From Massariosphaeria phaeospora (Eukaryota; Ascomycota; Dothideomycetes; Pleosporales): 64,000 bases of DNA. The position numbers were made by a program, and so were the translations under genes. The notes beneath the pieces are model-generated. The model saw only the letters and a list, made by a program, of their open reading frames with translations, was not told where the DNA came from and did not search any database. Position 1 is the first letter of the stretch. Each line of letters opens with the position of its first letter. The stretch covers positions 372,001-436,000 of the forward strand of contig JAADJZ010000019.1 in the NCBI GenBank assembly GCA_011032825.1, in the 5' to 3' direction. Of the stretch, positions 35,101-47,215 are shown piece by piece.

Positions 35101-35413
35101 TCCTATAGCCGTATCTGGAGGGCCCCAAAGGGAATTCTAGAACACAAAGTACATACCTCTGCACAAAGCGCATCCCACTCTGATCCCCAAACACGAAGTC
35201 ACTCCTTAGCGCATCCACCACCATAAACACTACCTTGTCAAACGGCGCCGCGGGCACATCTTTCCAGCCCATAGTATCCCGCCAGCCCAATTCCTCATAA
35301 GTCGCCAGTCCAGGCATAAAGGGCTTATATGGGAAGAAGCCCGTCGCGAAGACCATCATTGCGACGGGGATCAGCAGATTCGCGAGCGCGAGGAAGACCG
35401 TTTTGCGCGCCAT
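32169..35413 (-). CDS. LAS21: GPI ethanolamine phosphotransferase 2
   Basis: Eight exons on minus: 35413..35157, 35077..34786, 34729..34602, 34543..34167, 34126..33897, 33848..33035, 32944..32837, 32737..32169; 924 aa. It adds ethanolamine phosphate to the second mannose of GPI anchors in the ER. The N-terminal signal anchor is followed by the alkaline-phosphatase-like catalytic fold: FMVVDALRSDFVFG (metal site and nucleophile region), HYLGLDHIGHKAGP, and VLCGDHGMNDGGNHGG. The C-terminal half has about ten membrane helices. The fourth intron is only 40 bp (GTATGT to GATAG). All donors are GT. The join at the fifth intron gives AIYSFLHEAQETMSS, as in relatives. The last exon is very GC-rich with strong third-position bias. 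Complete. Confidence 0.93.
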
Positions 35414-35946
35414 CGTAGATCAATCCGTCTCTTGCTGGATGGAAGGAGTAGTTGGGTATCTAAGGAGGATGATTGGACATCATGGGGCCAGTCGAGCGCG
35501 TGAGAGAAGGAGTTATGGGCGCGACAGGATGGTTTGCAGGTGTTGAGACTCCAGATGAGACGAAGCCGCAGACCGCACCGCCGCACATCAAACGCAGGGT
35601 CCAAGCTCTACATAACCCCCAAAGTGCCTAGTAAAATGCGCCCGTCAAGAGCCAATGACATCAGCACCTGCACTTCGTCTTGCTTACCATCCATCCTCGT
35701 CCTTGCAACCTCACGATCCAGACGCCATCGGAGTTGCACACGTTGTGAAGCATTGTAAGAGCACCTTCACACTTCCCACGGCTTCCTCAGAAATCCAAGT
35801 CATTCAATCTCACCCCCGCGACAGCTATCCGGCCCCGCCATACACAACCGCGTACCTCCACTCCACAATACATCCCAGGCCACGAACGAGGATCCAACAA
35901 CCAAACAAAACACACCACTTCCCCGGCCCATCCATCCCTCAGCAAC
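35414..35946. other. Divergent promoter region
   Basis: 533 bp between LAS21 (minus) and the FUN14-family gene (plus). No named element is visible. Confidence 0.5.
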
Positions 35947-36601
35947 ATGACGTTCCTAGCCCCCGGCCTCCGCCGCAGCCTCCTCCTCTCCACCCCCCTC
36001 GCCCTAGCCACCCCATTCGCAATGCACCGCTACCAACGCCCAATCCTCTGCGACGCGCCCGACCCGCTCACAAAGATAACATCGGACCTGTCGAGCGCGT
36101 ACGCGCAAGCCCCCACCCTCAAGACCTCGGGCGCGGCACCGAGCCCCAAAGTCGTGCGGCAGATCAGCATGGGGTCGATACTGGGGGTGTTCGGGGGACT
36201 GGGCGTGTCGGTATTCAGCAAGCCGTTGGCCGTGTTGATTGGGCTGGGCGTTGTGCTTGTGCAGGTACGTGTGGTGTGGCAATGGCTGGCCATTCATTGA
36301 TTCTCGGGATATCTGCGGACTGGCATGTCGCTATGCTATGCTATGCAACCCTTCCACCCCCCTTCTATATGCACACGTACCCGACCCGACCCGACCCTAG
36401 TCACAAGATGCGAGAATTGGACACCGCAGAATTCGCTGACAGACACAGCTCCTCGAATCTCGCGGCATCCACATCGTCCCTTACTCGTTCCTACAACGCC
36501 GATTCAAGCAGACGAATTTTACCTCGCTGATACAGAAAAACGTTGCCCTTAAGCTGTCCTTCGGCGCAACCTTTGCTCTCGCTGCCTTTGCTGAACTGTA
36601 G
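35947..36601 (+). CDS. FUN14-family mitochondrial membrane protein
   Basis: Exons 35947..36264 and 36449..36601 (184-bp intron, GTACGT and CACAG); 156 aa. The N-terminus is Arg-rich without acidic residues (FLAPGLRRSLLLS), suggesting mitochondrial import. The FUN14 core has Gly-rich membrane segments (MGSILGVFGGLGVSVFSKPL, then LIGLGVVLVQ) and, after splicing, LLESRGIHIVPYSFLQRRF and a last hydrophobic segment (LSFGATFALAAFAEL). The animal relative FUNDC1 is an outer-membrane mitophagy receptor; I see no LC3-interacting motif (YxxL) near the N-terminus, so that role is not supported here. The stop codon is 41 bases from that of the convergent KAP122 gene. Confidence 0.85.
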
Positions 36602-36642
36602 AATGGAGAATTGAAGTCGTGTCATGTACTATCGTAGACGGA

Positions 36643-39600
36643 TTACTGCCCAGCACCGCCTGGTAGTCCATGAGCGAACCGGTGACCAGGATGTACCATA
36701 TGTGGGGCGAATTGCATTTGCATCTGTTTGCAGCTCTGCCAAAAAGCCTTGACGACTTCTTTGAAAGCCGAAGAGGACTTGGCGTTTCTGTGCACGAGTT
36801 AGTAGCCAAACTGCTAATACCTGCCAACAATGCTACTTACCTCATCAGACTCTCGATGAACTTTCTCACAAAGTCCTGAATAGCCGGGTCCGCGTTGGCT
36901 TGCTGTATCAAAGGCTGCGCAGCTAAAGCAGATGTGATGTATGTCCGCGCATTCCGGTCAAAGGTAATGAGCTTCCGGAGCGGGATAAGCACATGCTCGA
37001 GGCTGGTGTAATCTACCTCACCACAGACGTTGTAGACCAGCGCAAACGTCACCGCTGCGCCGAAGTGGTTTACGATTTCCTGGCAGGTGGTCCGGTGATG
37101 GCTCCTGGTACTGCCTGACAATTCGAATATGTCCCTCCACAACTGGGCCGCTGCTCGTTTCGGTAACACTTCCGGCGATTTGATACACTCGATCGAAAAG
37201 TCAAACACGCCCTTCAGTATGTCAGGATGCTCGCTAGTAAGGATTCGAGCGTCTGTGTTGATGAACTTTTGGATGAGCTCGATGCAGCCAACTGAAACCT
37301 CGGGGTCGTTGCGAGGATCTTGAAGGGCTTGCATGATTGCAACAACGTGGTGTAAGAGGCGTTGAGACTGCGTCTGGAAGGCCCCGGATTTATCATGCTT
37401 GTTCGAGGATATCCAGCAAGAAGCCGTCTCCAGTACGAATGGTAGCCGCGGAGTCTGTAAGGTGGTTTTGACCACGTAGTCGACGGCAGCAGAAGGAGGG
37501 AGAACGAACGGACCTGGGACGGTTTCCCTGAAACCTGCGCGAAACACATGGCATGCCGACTCGATGATTTCGTCGTTGGCAGGGAACACCTGTGTCAGGT
37601 AGTTAACGAAGTTGATAATCTGATTCTGGATTTCCTTTCCAGGGCCTTGGCTCCAGAACGTAGAAGGTTCGTGTTCGATTTCGAGATCGATTATGTCTTC
37701 GTCCGAAGCCTGGAGCGCTCGGCCAATGCTTGCAAGGCATTTGAGTGTTGACAAAGCATACACTTGCCCCTGCTCGGCGTCGTTGCCTTCTTTCGTGACA
37801 TTGATGGCTTGCATGGCATCGTGACCAATGTATTGAAAGAGCTGGCGAACTCCGACCAGTTGTGTCTCGTCGGATCCTTGAGCTTGGACTATTGCGGCGA
37901 TTCCCTCAAGCACTTTGCTCTTTGTAAACTCTTCAGCGGTCTGGTATGCGAGGAATTGTTCGTACATCTGGAAGAAGGAGGTGAGCTCGCCAGTGAGTGA
38001 CTTCCGGCACGCAGAGCAGAGCGATGCAAATGACTTGGCGGCTCCATGTGCTAGGGATGGCTGGGCCAAGGCACTCAGTAAGAAGGGAAGTACTTGCGGC
38101 AGTAAAAGTGGGTTGTTGAGGAAGAAAGCGTTAAAGGCTGCCACTAACTCGACCGTGGTTCTTCGCGTAATAGCTGGAATGTCAGTATTCTCAGACATAA
38201 CCGAGAATATGGGCTGTTCGAACAAGCGGTTCAAGGAGGGATCAGACCGTCCTTCAGTTAGAATATCTGCGATAGAAACGAGGCAAAACAGTCCAGCCTC
38301 CAGTTCCAGCCAGCTGCTTGTCTCAAGTGCTCGAAGACTGAAGTCAATGAACTGGTCAAGCATAGTATCGCGGAGAGACTCATAAGCTTCGATGATGATG
38401 TCTTTGACATCGATACGAAAGACTTTGAAGGTTTTCTTCGAGTCTTGATCCCAGGATTTTGTAACGGTCGCAGAGGGGTAGATGATCTTCTGCAAAAGTT
38501 CCGAGACAACAAGTAGAACATTGATCTTAGCGCTCTCCATCCATGATGGCCGCTCGTCCTCGATATATTGGAAGTTCATTTCAGCGACGGTACTAACGTA
38601 GTTGTTCCAGAAATCCAGGACGATCGGGGCGACCTCGTCGTCCTCCCCTACTGAGTCGGGGTATTTGAGTAGATCATGGAGGTAAGCTGTATCATCGGTC
38701 AGCTTTGCTTAGCAGGTACTCAAGTTGATGATGACTAATAGTGAATGGCTATCGTCTTCTGGCATGCAGCATAGCGAGAGGATTGGACTTACACATTACT
38801 TGCTGGTGATGAGCACTATCAGGTTTCGTGTAGAGCTCCTTTGATTCTAGCAGCACTTGGCCATATGCCACAATAATTCTAGCCAGCGATACTGTCTCAG
38901 CATCAAGGTTTTTGAGGATCTCGAGGCCCCATTCACTGGTGACTGCCGACCAAAGCATCTCTCGATGCGTTGGCTCAAAAAAGTTGGGGTAGTTCTCGAG
39001 AACTTCGGCCACTAGCTCCATTGCATCGTCGACATGATACTCCAGACACGTCAAGGCTAGTTCAGTGACGGACCGAAGATAACGTAGCTTTTCAGGGAAT
39101 TCTTTAAACTCAGATTGTGCGTAGAAAATCCAACCCTTGTCATATTAGCGGAGAAATCATGTCGGCATCTGGGACCTACGATGAAACATTTCAAAGATGC
39201 AGTGCAAATTTTCTCTCCATGTTGAACAGATTGATCGTATTGAGGGTCTTGAATCGGTGTAGAAAGATACTTGATTCCACGACTAAACGCAACCTGTAAT
39301 AGCACTTCAATGCTTTCTACGTTTGCGATCATACGCCCATGAGGCTTACGACTACAATGATCGTTAGTAGCTGGTGGAGTGCATGACCTTGTGTACTTAC
39401 TTGGGACCATTAGACAGTTTCTTAGTCTCGTCAGCGAGATTCATCGCGAACTCTAACAGCACTAGAAGTTGTTGGTCTGATAATTGAGGTAACACATCCC
39501 ACGTGGACGAATGTCCGTCAATTGCGTCGTCTAGGACAGGTTGCTGCAGGGCGAACGAAACCACAAGGGTCCGTATACACTGAGTCCAGACAGAGATTGG

Positions 39601-40072
39601 CTTAGTGAAATATTGAGCAAGCGTTGAGCACAGCTTGCGAGTTGCCACAGATGCTGCTGGGTGTGCGACAAGATGGTGCTGCCACATGTAAGCCAAAGTT
39701 AGAAGAGCGCAATGATATTGCACTAACGACAAGCTTCAAAAGAAGTTGCTCCGACTCCTGCTCGTTCAAGGTAGATCTAACACACAGTCAGAAGGTTGAT
39801 TGTACAATCGATAAGACTATGACTTACGCATCTGCGTTAAGCTTTATCGTAAGAGTGAGAGCGCCAAAGAACCGAGTATTCTCATCGGTGCTGTTCAGAA
39901 GGGCGTCACCAATCTCCCAGCCTTGCGGTGAGCGTTGCAGGATCCTAAGAGTGGCTTCTGTTTCCGCCATCTTCTTCGCTTGGCCGGGGTCATACAACGA
40001 CCTGACTAGCCGTTCAATCTCATCAAGAGCGAGCGGAAAAGCCTGTGGCGGCTGGGGTAGATGGTCTGCCAT
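36643..40072 (-). CDS. KAP122: Importin-13/Kap122-type karyopherin
   Basis: Seven exons on minus: 40072..39828, 39776..39728, 39678..39401, 39351..39180, 39108..38793, 38686..36841, 36787..36643; 1016 aa. It is a HEAT-repeat nuclear transport receptor. The N-terminus (LVRSLYDPGQAKK, LQRSP-type QGWEIGDALL, NTRFFGALTLTIK) matches the Ran-binding N-terminal repeat of the importin-13 group. In yeast Kap122/Pdr6 imports TFIIA and other cargo. The last intron begins exactly at a frame-terminating GTAAGT; splicing it replaces a stop after ESLMR with NAKSSSAFKEVVKAFWQSCKQ and 27 more residues, ending at TAA 36643. Without that splice the protein would end at 36837. Introns cluster in the 5' third. 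Family call is firm at the superfamily level and good at subfamily level. Confidence 0.87.
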
Positions 40073-40833
40073 TGTGACGAAGCAGACAGGATATGGTGTT
40101 GTCGGCTAGTAGGTTGCGAATTAGCAAATGAACTGAGGAGGACAGAAAGTGCTTTTTTGGTGTAGCCGTATTCAGTATATTGGTGCAAGTTCCGAGTTGC
40201 TTAGACCATCGGTCCCAGTAGGTGGTAATTTGGCTGATAGTGAAGCCATGCCAACGGGAATTGCTCAGAAGGAGAGGTATAGGCGAGACAAGCGCAATGA
40301 CAAGAGAGGAAAGGGATACCAATATTGAGAGAGCACCTGAAAGCGAGGCCGTTGTGGGCGACTTACCTCTCGAATGGTGGTGTGGTGGATTTTTCCCGAT
40401 GGTTGTTAGCTCGCGCACAGCCTATGTGTTGTTGCAGGTTATCAGTCAGATAGTTCGGAGTAACACACTCGCGCGATGACGGCGAGGCTGCCTGTGATGT
40501 AGAGCTTCGCCTCTGGCCTGATCTAAAGCAGTCCACGAGTCCTAATCTACCTGTCACCCGCCGGAGTTAGACGTACGGGAAACGCATCAGGGCTTGGTTG
40601 CATATTCCCTGGATTGGGCCAGGCGTTTGGGTAGTACAGCCAGGACCGTGCTCCGGACGTGGCCAGGCGCCAGAGGTTGACGCAGGGTGGAGGTGCAGGT
40701 GGTGGTGGGGGTTGTGGTTGTCTTGGCGAGGCTGGTTTCCAAGTCCGGCAACGTTACGCGCGCCCGACAATGCAGGTGCGGCCAGCACCGGGACGACTGG
40801 CGATTGCAGCAGTTGCGGGGTGCATGCGATCTA
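40073..40833. other. Divergent promoter region
   Basis: 761 bp between KAP122 (minus) and the aminopeptidase P gene (plus). Frames here are open on both strands for 60-90 codons but none is convincing. Confidence 0.5.
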
Positions 40834-42958
40834 ATGCTTCTTCGGCGCTTCCTCCAGCGCACCCACGCGACAGCTCCCGCACATGTAGGCGCCAGGGCCT
40901 CGTCTCTTCTCCTCCCTTTCCGAGCCTTCCACTCGTCCCCCGCCCTTCAATCTGCTCTAGATATGGAGAAGGTCAACACCACCGAGCGGCTCGCCGAGCT
41001 CCGCAAGCTCATGAAGGAGCACCAGATAGACGTCTACAGTATCTGCTCCTCACCCAAGTCCCCCAGAAGCAAAGGCTGACCAATTGACAGTGGTGCCATC
41101 TGAAGACAGCCATCAATCCGAGTACATTGCGCCTTGCGATGCCCGAAGAGGTCTGCCTCTGAAGCCGTGAGCAGCTGCCTGGATATTGACAGCCAGCAGC
41201 ATACATTAGCGGGTTTACGGGGTCTGCTGGCTACGCTGTCATCACGCATGAAAAGGCGGCGCTCTCGACCGATGGACGATACTTCAACCAGGCCGAGAAG
41301 CAGCTCGACAGCAACTGGGAGCTCCTCAAGCAAGGACTGCAGGACGTCCCCACGATCCAAGAGTGGACTGTAGACCAGGTCGAGGGCGGGAAAGTTGTCG
41401 GCGTTGATCCAAGTGTTGTCACCGCTGCCGATGCACGCAAGCTTGCAGAGAAGATCACCAAGAAGGGCGCTGAGTACAAGGCTGTTGCTGAGAATCTTGT
41501 CGATTTGGTTTGGGGTGACCAGAGGCCGTCTCGGCCAAGTGAACCCGTACGCGTACAAGCTCTCGACTACTCGGGCAAGAGCTTCGAAGACAAGCTGGAG
41601 GAGCTGAGAAAAGAACTCGAGAAGCGAAAGAGCCTGGGATTCGTTGTCTCTATGCTAGACGAGGTTGCATGGCTGTACAATCTACGCGGCAACGAGTACG
41701 CTTATACCCACAAGAATGTGCAAGCATACGACTGACTGTGTACAGCATTCCTTACAACCCCGTGTTCTTCTCATACGCTGTGGTAACCCCCACGACTGCC
41801 ACCCTCTATGTTGACGACAGCAAGCTACCCCAAGATGTCAAAGTCTATATCGGAGACAAGATCACCGTCAGGCCCTACAGCGCCATTTTCGAAGACGTTA
41901 CGGCTCTGAGTGCGAACGCATTCGGAACTTCAGACGAACCCGATACGAAGAACAAATTCTGGACGTCTAACAGAGCCTCGTGGGCTCTGGTTAAGGCCCT
42001 TGGTGGTGAGGAACGTGTGGAGGAGACGCGCAGTCCTATCGGAGACGCCAAAGCTGTCAAGAACGAGGTGGAGCTCGAGGGCATGAGACAATGTCACATA
42101 CGGGATGGTGCAGCTCTGACGCAATATTTCGCCTGGTTAGAAGACCAATTACTCAACAAAAAAACGACACTCGACGAGGTGGATGGTGCTGATAAACTCG
42201 AGGAAATCCGGTCCAAACAAGATCTATTCAAGGGCCTGTCGTTCGACACCATCTCATCAACAGGGGCTAATGCTGCTGTAATTCATTACAAGCCGGAAAA
42301 GGGAGCATGCTCTATCATCGACGCTAAGGCCATCTATCTTTGCGATTCGGGCGGACAATACCAAGACGGCACAACAGACACCACCCGCACCCTACATTTC
42401 GGCGAACCTACTGAGATGGAGCGAAAGGCGTATACGCTTGTACTAAAGGGCAATATCGCACTCGAACGCGTGCGATTCCCCAAGGGCACTACGGGCTTCG
42501 CAATTGACGCCATGGCCCGTCAGTTTCTGTGGGCTGAGGGTCTCGATTTCCGACATGGTACGGGACATGGTGTTGGCTCGTACCTGAACGTACACGAGGG
42601 TCCGATCGGCATTGGTACACGCGTTCAGTACTCGGAAGTGCCTCTGGCAGTTGGCAATGTGCTATCCGACGAGCCCGGGTACTACGAGGACGGCAAGTTC
42701 GGCATCCGCATAGAGAATATGATCATGGTCAAGGAGGTCAAGACGACGCACCAATTCGGCGACAAACCATATCTCGGATTCGAGCACGTTACCCTCACGC
42801 CGCACTGCAGGAACCTAGTCGACATGAGTCTGCTCACGGCCGATGAAAAGACTTTCATCAACGAGTACCACAAAGAGGTGTTTGACAAGACGAGCAAATA
42901 CTTCGAAAAGGACAGGTTGACTTTGGAGTGGTTAAAGCGCGAGACGGCTCCATACTGA
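40834..42958 (+). CDS. Xaa-Pro aminopeptidase P, with mitochondrial leader
   Basis: Exons 40834..41038, 41091..41150, 41200..41695, 41746..42958; 657 aa. It is a peptidase M24B that removes N-terminal residues preceding proline. Two creatinase-like N-terminal domains ([53 protein letters not shown]) precede the metal-binding C-terminal domain with [36 protein letters not shown] and [17 protein letters not shown]. Relatives usually start at [10 protein letters not shown] (here 40963). Forty-three more in-frame codons back to 40834 give an Arg-rich leader ending in RAFHSSPAL, a typical mitochondrial presequence. Both starts may be used. The third exon has tandem CAG acceptors (41195-41199). Complete and intact. 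Confidence 0.94.
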
Positions 42959-43597
42959 CTGTCGCTTTACCGACTTGGTCCTTCGGGATGTTTTTGGGCT
43001 GGGACGTTTGTTAGGCATCGGCGGCCCTCCATTGGGCATATTCGCGGTATTGCACGGCTGGTTTAGCATGGTGCTGCGGGCATTCAACTGCATTCTTACT
43101 CCGGGACTGAACAATTGCATCAACCAACAGAGGCAGCCTGTAATACAATAATCACTCTCACCCAGGCACCACAGTAAGTTGGATCAGCGCATTGTCCCGA
43201 GGTCGACTGCACGACGGCAATTCGCGGCTCTTCGGCGTGGACTAACCACATGTGGCCTCCTCGTTAACACCGCAAGCACCGAAGGGCGCGGGGTTCTGGC
43301 CCCGCGGCTGGCGGTATGCCGGTCATCGGGCAGTTTTTTGCAACGGGAAGAAAAACGTAGCGGCACGCCATCAACGTGTGCAGGTAATAGATTCTTGAGT
43401 CACTTCTTTTCTTGCTTGGCTCCTTCTCTTCTCGGTGTATATTTACTCTCTAATTCTCTCACTTCTATCACTCCTATACTCTCTCACAGGAGACCCGCTG
43501 CCACTGTATCCTGCCACCTCACCTCCAATCCTCAACGTTCACCGGCTACTACTAGTAAAGAGGCGAAGAATCAATCACACGACTCGACCGCACAGCA
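42959..43597. other. Intergenic
   Basis: 639 bp between two plus-strand genes; CT-rich sequence before 43598 looks like a fungal core promoter. No gene or RNA recognised. Confidence 0.5.
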
Positions 43598-44741
43598 ATG
43601 GCGACCGAACTCCCCACGACGAACGGCCAGGGCGCCCTGGATGGCGAGCACAACTTTGCGGTCAAGGCGGGGCTGGCGCGCATGTTGAAGGGCGGCGTTA
43701 TCATGGATGTGATCAACGCGGAACAGGTACGCACCTACCGCTCGCTGTGCTCATATACTGCTCTTCTACTCTCTGCTTCGAGGGACTGGCTTGGCTTTGG
43801 CTAACGCAATCAATGCTGCAGGCTCGCATAGCAGAGGAAGCCGGCGCCTGCGCCGTCATGGCGCTCGAGCGCGTGCCCGCCGATATTCGAGCCCAGGGCG
43901 GCGTGGCCCGCATGAGCGACCCGCAGATGATCAAGGAGATCATGGACACGGTAACGATTCCTGTCATGGCGAAGGCGCGCATCGGACACTTTGTCGAGTG
44001 CCAGGTACGTCCGCTTCTCTGCCTCTGCTCTGCCAGAAGGCCTCTCCTACACTACTACGCTGTGCCACCACAACCCCCATCCATCCATCCATTCAACTGT
44101 CGACCCTGTCACTGACCCCCACCCCCCAGATCCTCGAAGCCCTCGGCGTAGACTACATCGACGAATCCGAAGTCCTCACCCCGGCCGACGCCACCCACCA
44201 CGTAACCAAGCACCCCTTCCGCATCCCCTTCGTATGCGGCTGCCGCAACCTCGGCGAAGCCCTCCGCCGCATCAGCGAAGGCGCCGCCATGATCCGCACC
44301 AAAGGCGAAGCCGGCACGGGCGACGTCGTCGAAGCAGTCCGCCACATGCGCACCGTAAACGCGGAGATCGCGCGCGCGCGCGGCATGTCGGACGCGGAGC
44401 TGCGCGTCTACGCGAAGGATCTCGGCGCGCCGTTCGACCTGCTGCGCGAGACGGCGAAGCTGGGACGGCTGCCCGTGGTGAATTTCGCGGCGGGCGGGGT
44501 GGCGACGCCGGCGGATGCGGCGCTGATGATGCAGTTGGGCTGTGATGGCGTGTTTGTGGGCAGCGGCATCTTCAAGTCCGGGGATGCGGCGAAGCGCGCG
44601 AAGGCGATTGTGCAGGCGGTGACGCACTTTAGGGATCCGAAGGTGTTGGTCGAGGTGTCGATGAATTTGGGAGAGGCGATGGTGGGGATCAATACGGGGG
44701 CTATGCATGAGGGTGAGAGGCTGGCGAAGAGGGGATGGTAG
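43598..44741 (+). CDS. SNZ1: Pyridoxal 5'-phosphate synthase, PdxS/SNZ subunit
   Basis: Exons 43598..43726, 43822..44004 and 44130..44741, all phase 0; 307 aa. It builds pyridoxal 5'-phosphate from ribose 5-phosphate, glyceraldehyde 3-phosphate and ammonia supplied by a PdxT/SNO glutaminase. It is one of the most conserved proteins known: [45 protein letters not shown] (catalytic Lys region), [14 protein letters not shown], and the phosphate-binding [19 protein letters not shown] and GVFVGSGIF. The glutaminase partner is not in this window. Called pyroA in Aspergillus and PDX1 in plants and Cercospora. Complete. Confidence 0.96.
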
Positions 44742-45420
44742 GGTAGGGGCGGTTAGGGCAGTGCAGTGCAGTGTAGTACAGCATCTATATTGACACTACT
44801 ATACTATTGGACATCAGTGTATATGTGGTTCAGCTTCTTCATAAAATACGAGTGCGACTCAAGACCCTACTTCAACTAAGATATACCGGAATTGTGATGG
44901 CTAACATGCACGGGTTGTAACGATGTGTCCTCGGTGAACTGCAGCGATGGGTACTAGAATATTTCCATGGCATCAGTGTGATCAAAGGGAACTATGGGTT
45001 CTGTGGGGTTAATGTGGATTACTTAGACGATATCTATAGGTAGACATTCAGGCTGTGGGCAATCATGCAGCCAATGCGTGGAGAGTGATTTGAGTTTAGA
45101 AAGTTTTTTCATTGAGCGAATGCCAGTACCGACCCAATACCGCCCATAACCCCTCATGCCTCTCCCTATGAGCGTGCGCTATGCGAGGGCCGGCGTCACG
45201 CACACCCCGACCGTGGCGAGCCGCTGTTGCCAGGTCGAGGTCCTGCCTATCGTGAAAGGAAGAATAGACAAAGAAAAAACCGTCGACGAGAATAGAACCG
45301 GAACACCAGCCTGCGAAAAAAATCCCTTTTCATGGTCGGGGAGCTGTGGTGGGGACGCCAGCCAGGTACACCGATGCATTTGTATGTTGGTGTGCGATGG
45401 GGAGGACGCGGAGAGCCGCT
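44742..45420. other. Intergenic between convergent genes
   Basis: 679 bp with 3' ends of SNZ1 and SKP1. No gene seen. Confidence 0.5.
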
Positions 45421-46037
45421 TTAGCGGTCCTCGGCCCACTCGTTCTCCCGGCGGATCTGGTCCTCCTCTTCGGGAGTGAAGTCGTTCTGGATGTTGAACG
45501 TCTTGCGGATCTCATCCGGCGACTTGCCCTTGATCATGTTGGCGACTGTCTTGCAGCCGACGTCGAGCAGAGCCTTGATGTCGAGGTAGTTTGCCGCCTA
45601 GAACAGCGGTTAGCATTGCGTCGAGTCTATGGTGAGAGACGAGGCACGTACGAGGATGATCTCAAAGAGCATCTCTTGGTCGACATGCATAAATTTCTGG
45701 TCCCATTCGTCGATGTCGGTCGACTTCTTCCGCGAGTCGGAGTCATCGTCCTGCGACGCCGGGGGGTCGTTGCGGTGGTGGGTGCACCATTCGAGCACCT
45801 TCTTCATGACGCCCTCGTTGACCTGATGAGGTTAGCAGCCGTCGAGGCAGAGGACGGGGAAGTCGTGTGGGTGAAGCTTACGTTGGGGATGGGAATCGCC
45901 TCTTCGTTGTCACCACCAAGATCCTCGAGCAGGTTCTTGATGAGGATGGAGCGCTCAGCGACCTCTCGCTCGACCTTGATGTCGGCGTTGTCGGAGGTGG
46001 TGAGCATCACCGTCTTCTTCTCTTCTGTGGCGGCCAT
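45421..46037 (-). CDS. SKP1: SCF ubiquitin ligase adaptor Skp1
   Basis: Exons on minus: 46037..45882, 45822..45652, 45597..45421, all phase 0; 167 aa. It links F-box proteins to cullin in SCF ligases. The BTB/POZ-like N-terminal fold ([30 protein letters not shown]) is followed by [16 protein letters not shown] and the dimerisation/F-box-binding tail ([49 protein letters not shown]). Called sconC in Aspergillus nidulans. Typical size, nothing missing. Confidence 0.96.
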
Positions 46038-47215
46038 CGTGACGTTCGTGGGAGGTTAGAGATGGGCGTAAGCGGGGTTGGTGTGCAGTGGAGCGGGCTG
46101 GCGTAGAGCGGTGGGCGTTGGTGGCAGAGTGGGTGGGTGAGTGGGTATTGCAGAAATAGAAGGCGAGGAGCTGCGGGCTGGGGCGGATCTTTATACTCGG
46201 GGAGCAGCGCAGGTTCAGCGTTTGTTCGGTCGGTCGGTGGGTGAAGGCAGAAGGACAAGCAACCACGCCTGCGCCCGCACTGGAGGCGAAGTTCAGGCCC
46301 CAGCGCCCCCGATCCGGGCAAGCGCAAGGCTGCAGCTCCTCTCGACCCAGCAATTGCCCGTTTTCCCTTGCTTCAAGAATCACCAGGCCGTTTTGCAGCC
46401 ACGGGAACCCGGCCATGGCACCATGGCACGTCGACTCTGTGAATATTCTCCATGCTGTGCGCACACTTTTCACCTTCGACCACGGCTACGTGTCGTGTCG
46501 TAGCCGTGGCGCCCTTCTCGAGGCCCTCGGAAACAGAACCGCCCGTGGGAAGCCCCAGGATCCGCACACCGCCGCTGGGAGTCATCGCGTGCTCGCGGCG
46601 ACAGGTCATTTTTCGTCGGCGATTGCCTGCAAAACGCGCACAGAATCATCAATCATAGATAGTTCTGAACCATGACACGCCGCGTTTGGCTTTGTTCACG
46701 CTTCGTCTCCTCTGGTTGCTCAGACTGGCCACTGGGCGCTCGAGGGTGTCGGATGCGCCTCGATATACTGTGGATATACTCCGTACACGCAGGTAAAGCC
46801 ACTGCAGGTGTTTGATGTAGAGCGAGGTCTGGTGGAGGCACTCGGCACGTGACTGTGTCTGCCAAGCAAGCCGCGCAGTGCATCCAAACCGCTCGAAGCA
46901 GCGCCGGATGGTCGTTTGCGGCTATATCCTGTCTTACCAAGCTGGCTGACAGATGGCCTCTCCTGCTCTTATACCACGCCAACATGTAGCGGAGCTTCTC
47001 CCGCCTGCTCGTCGTCGAACTCACGCGAATCGCCCGTCCACGTCCACCCCCTTTCCCGCGTGGTCGTAGCAACGTCAGCGACTGGTGTTTGATCACGCTT
47101 GCAACGGCCTGCCCAGCCAGGGCAGACAGCCTGCTTGCTCGACTCTTCGACTCTTCTCGAAGATGCGCCTGTGTCACGTCCGTCACCCTCACGTCGGACT
47201 CCATCTGCAGGCAGC
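46038..47215. other. Divergent promoter region of SKP1 and SMP3
   Basis: 1.18 kb between head-to-head start codons. One perfect hairpin is listed separately. Frames of up to 183 codons on either strand translate to Arg/Pro/Ser-rich sequence and are unsupported. Confidence 0.5.
46480..46509. repeat. Perfect 11-bp inverted repeat
   Basis: CCACGGCTACG at 46480-46490 and its complement at 46499-46509, with 8 bases between. About 440 bp before the SKP1 start and 710 bp before SMP3. It could be a dimeric factor site; no factor can be named. Confidence 0.55.

Noticed and set aside
43140..43330. tRNA-like sequence in the gap before SNZ1
   Set aside because: Could not fold a cloverleaf with A and B boxes at the right spacing.
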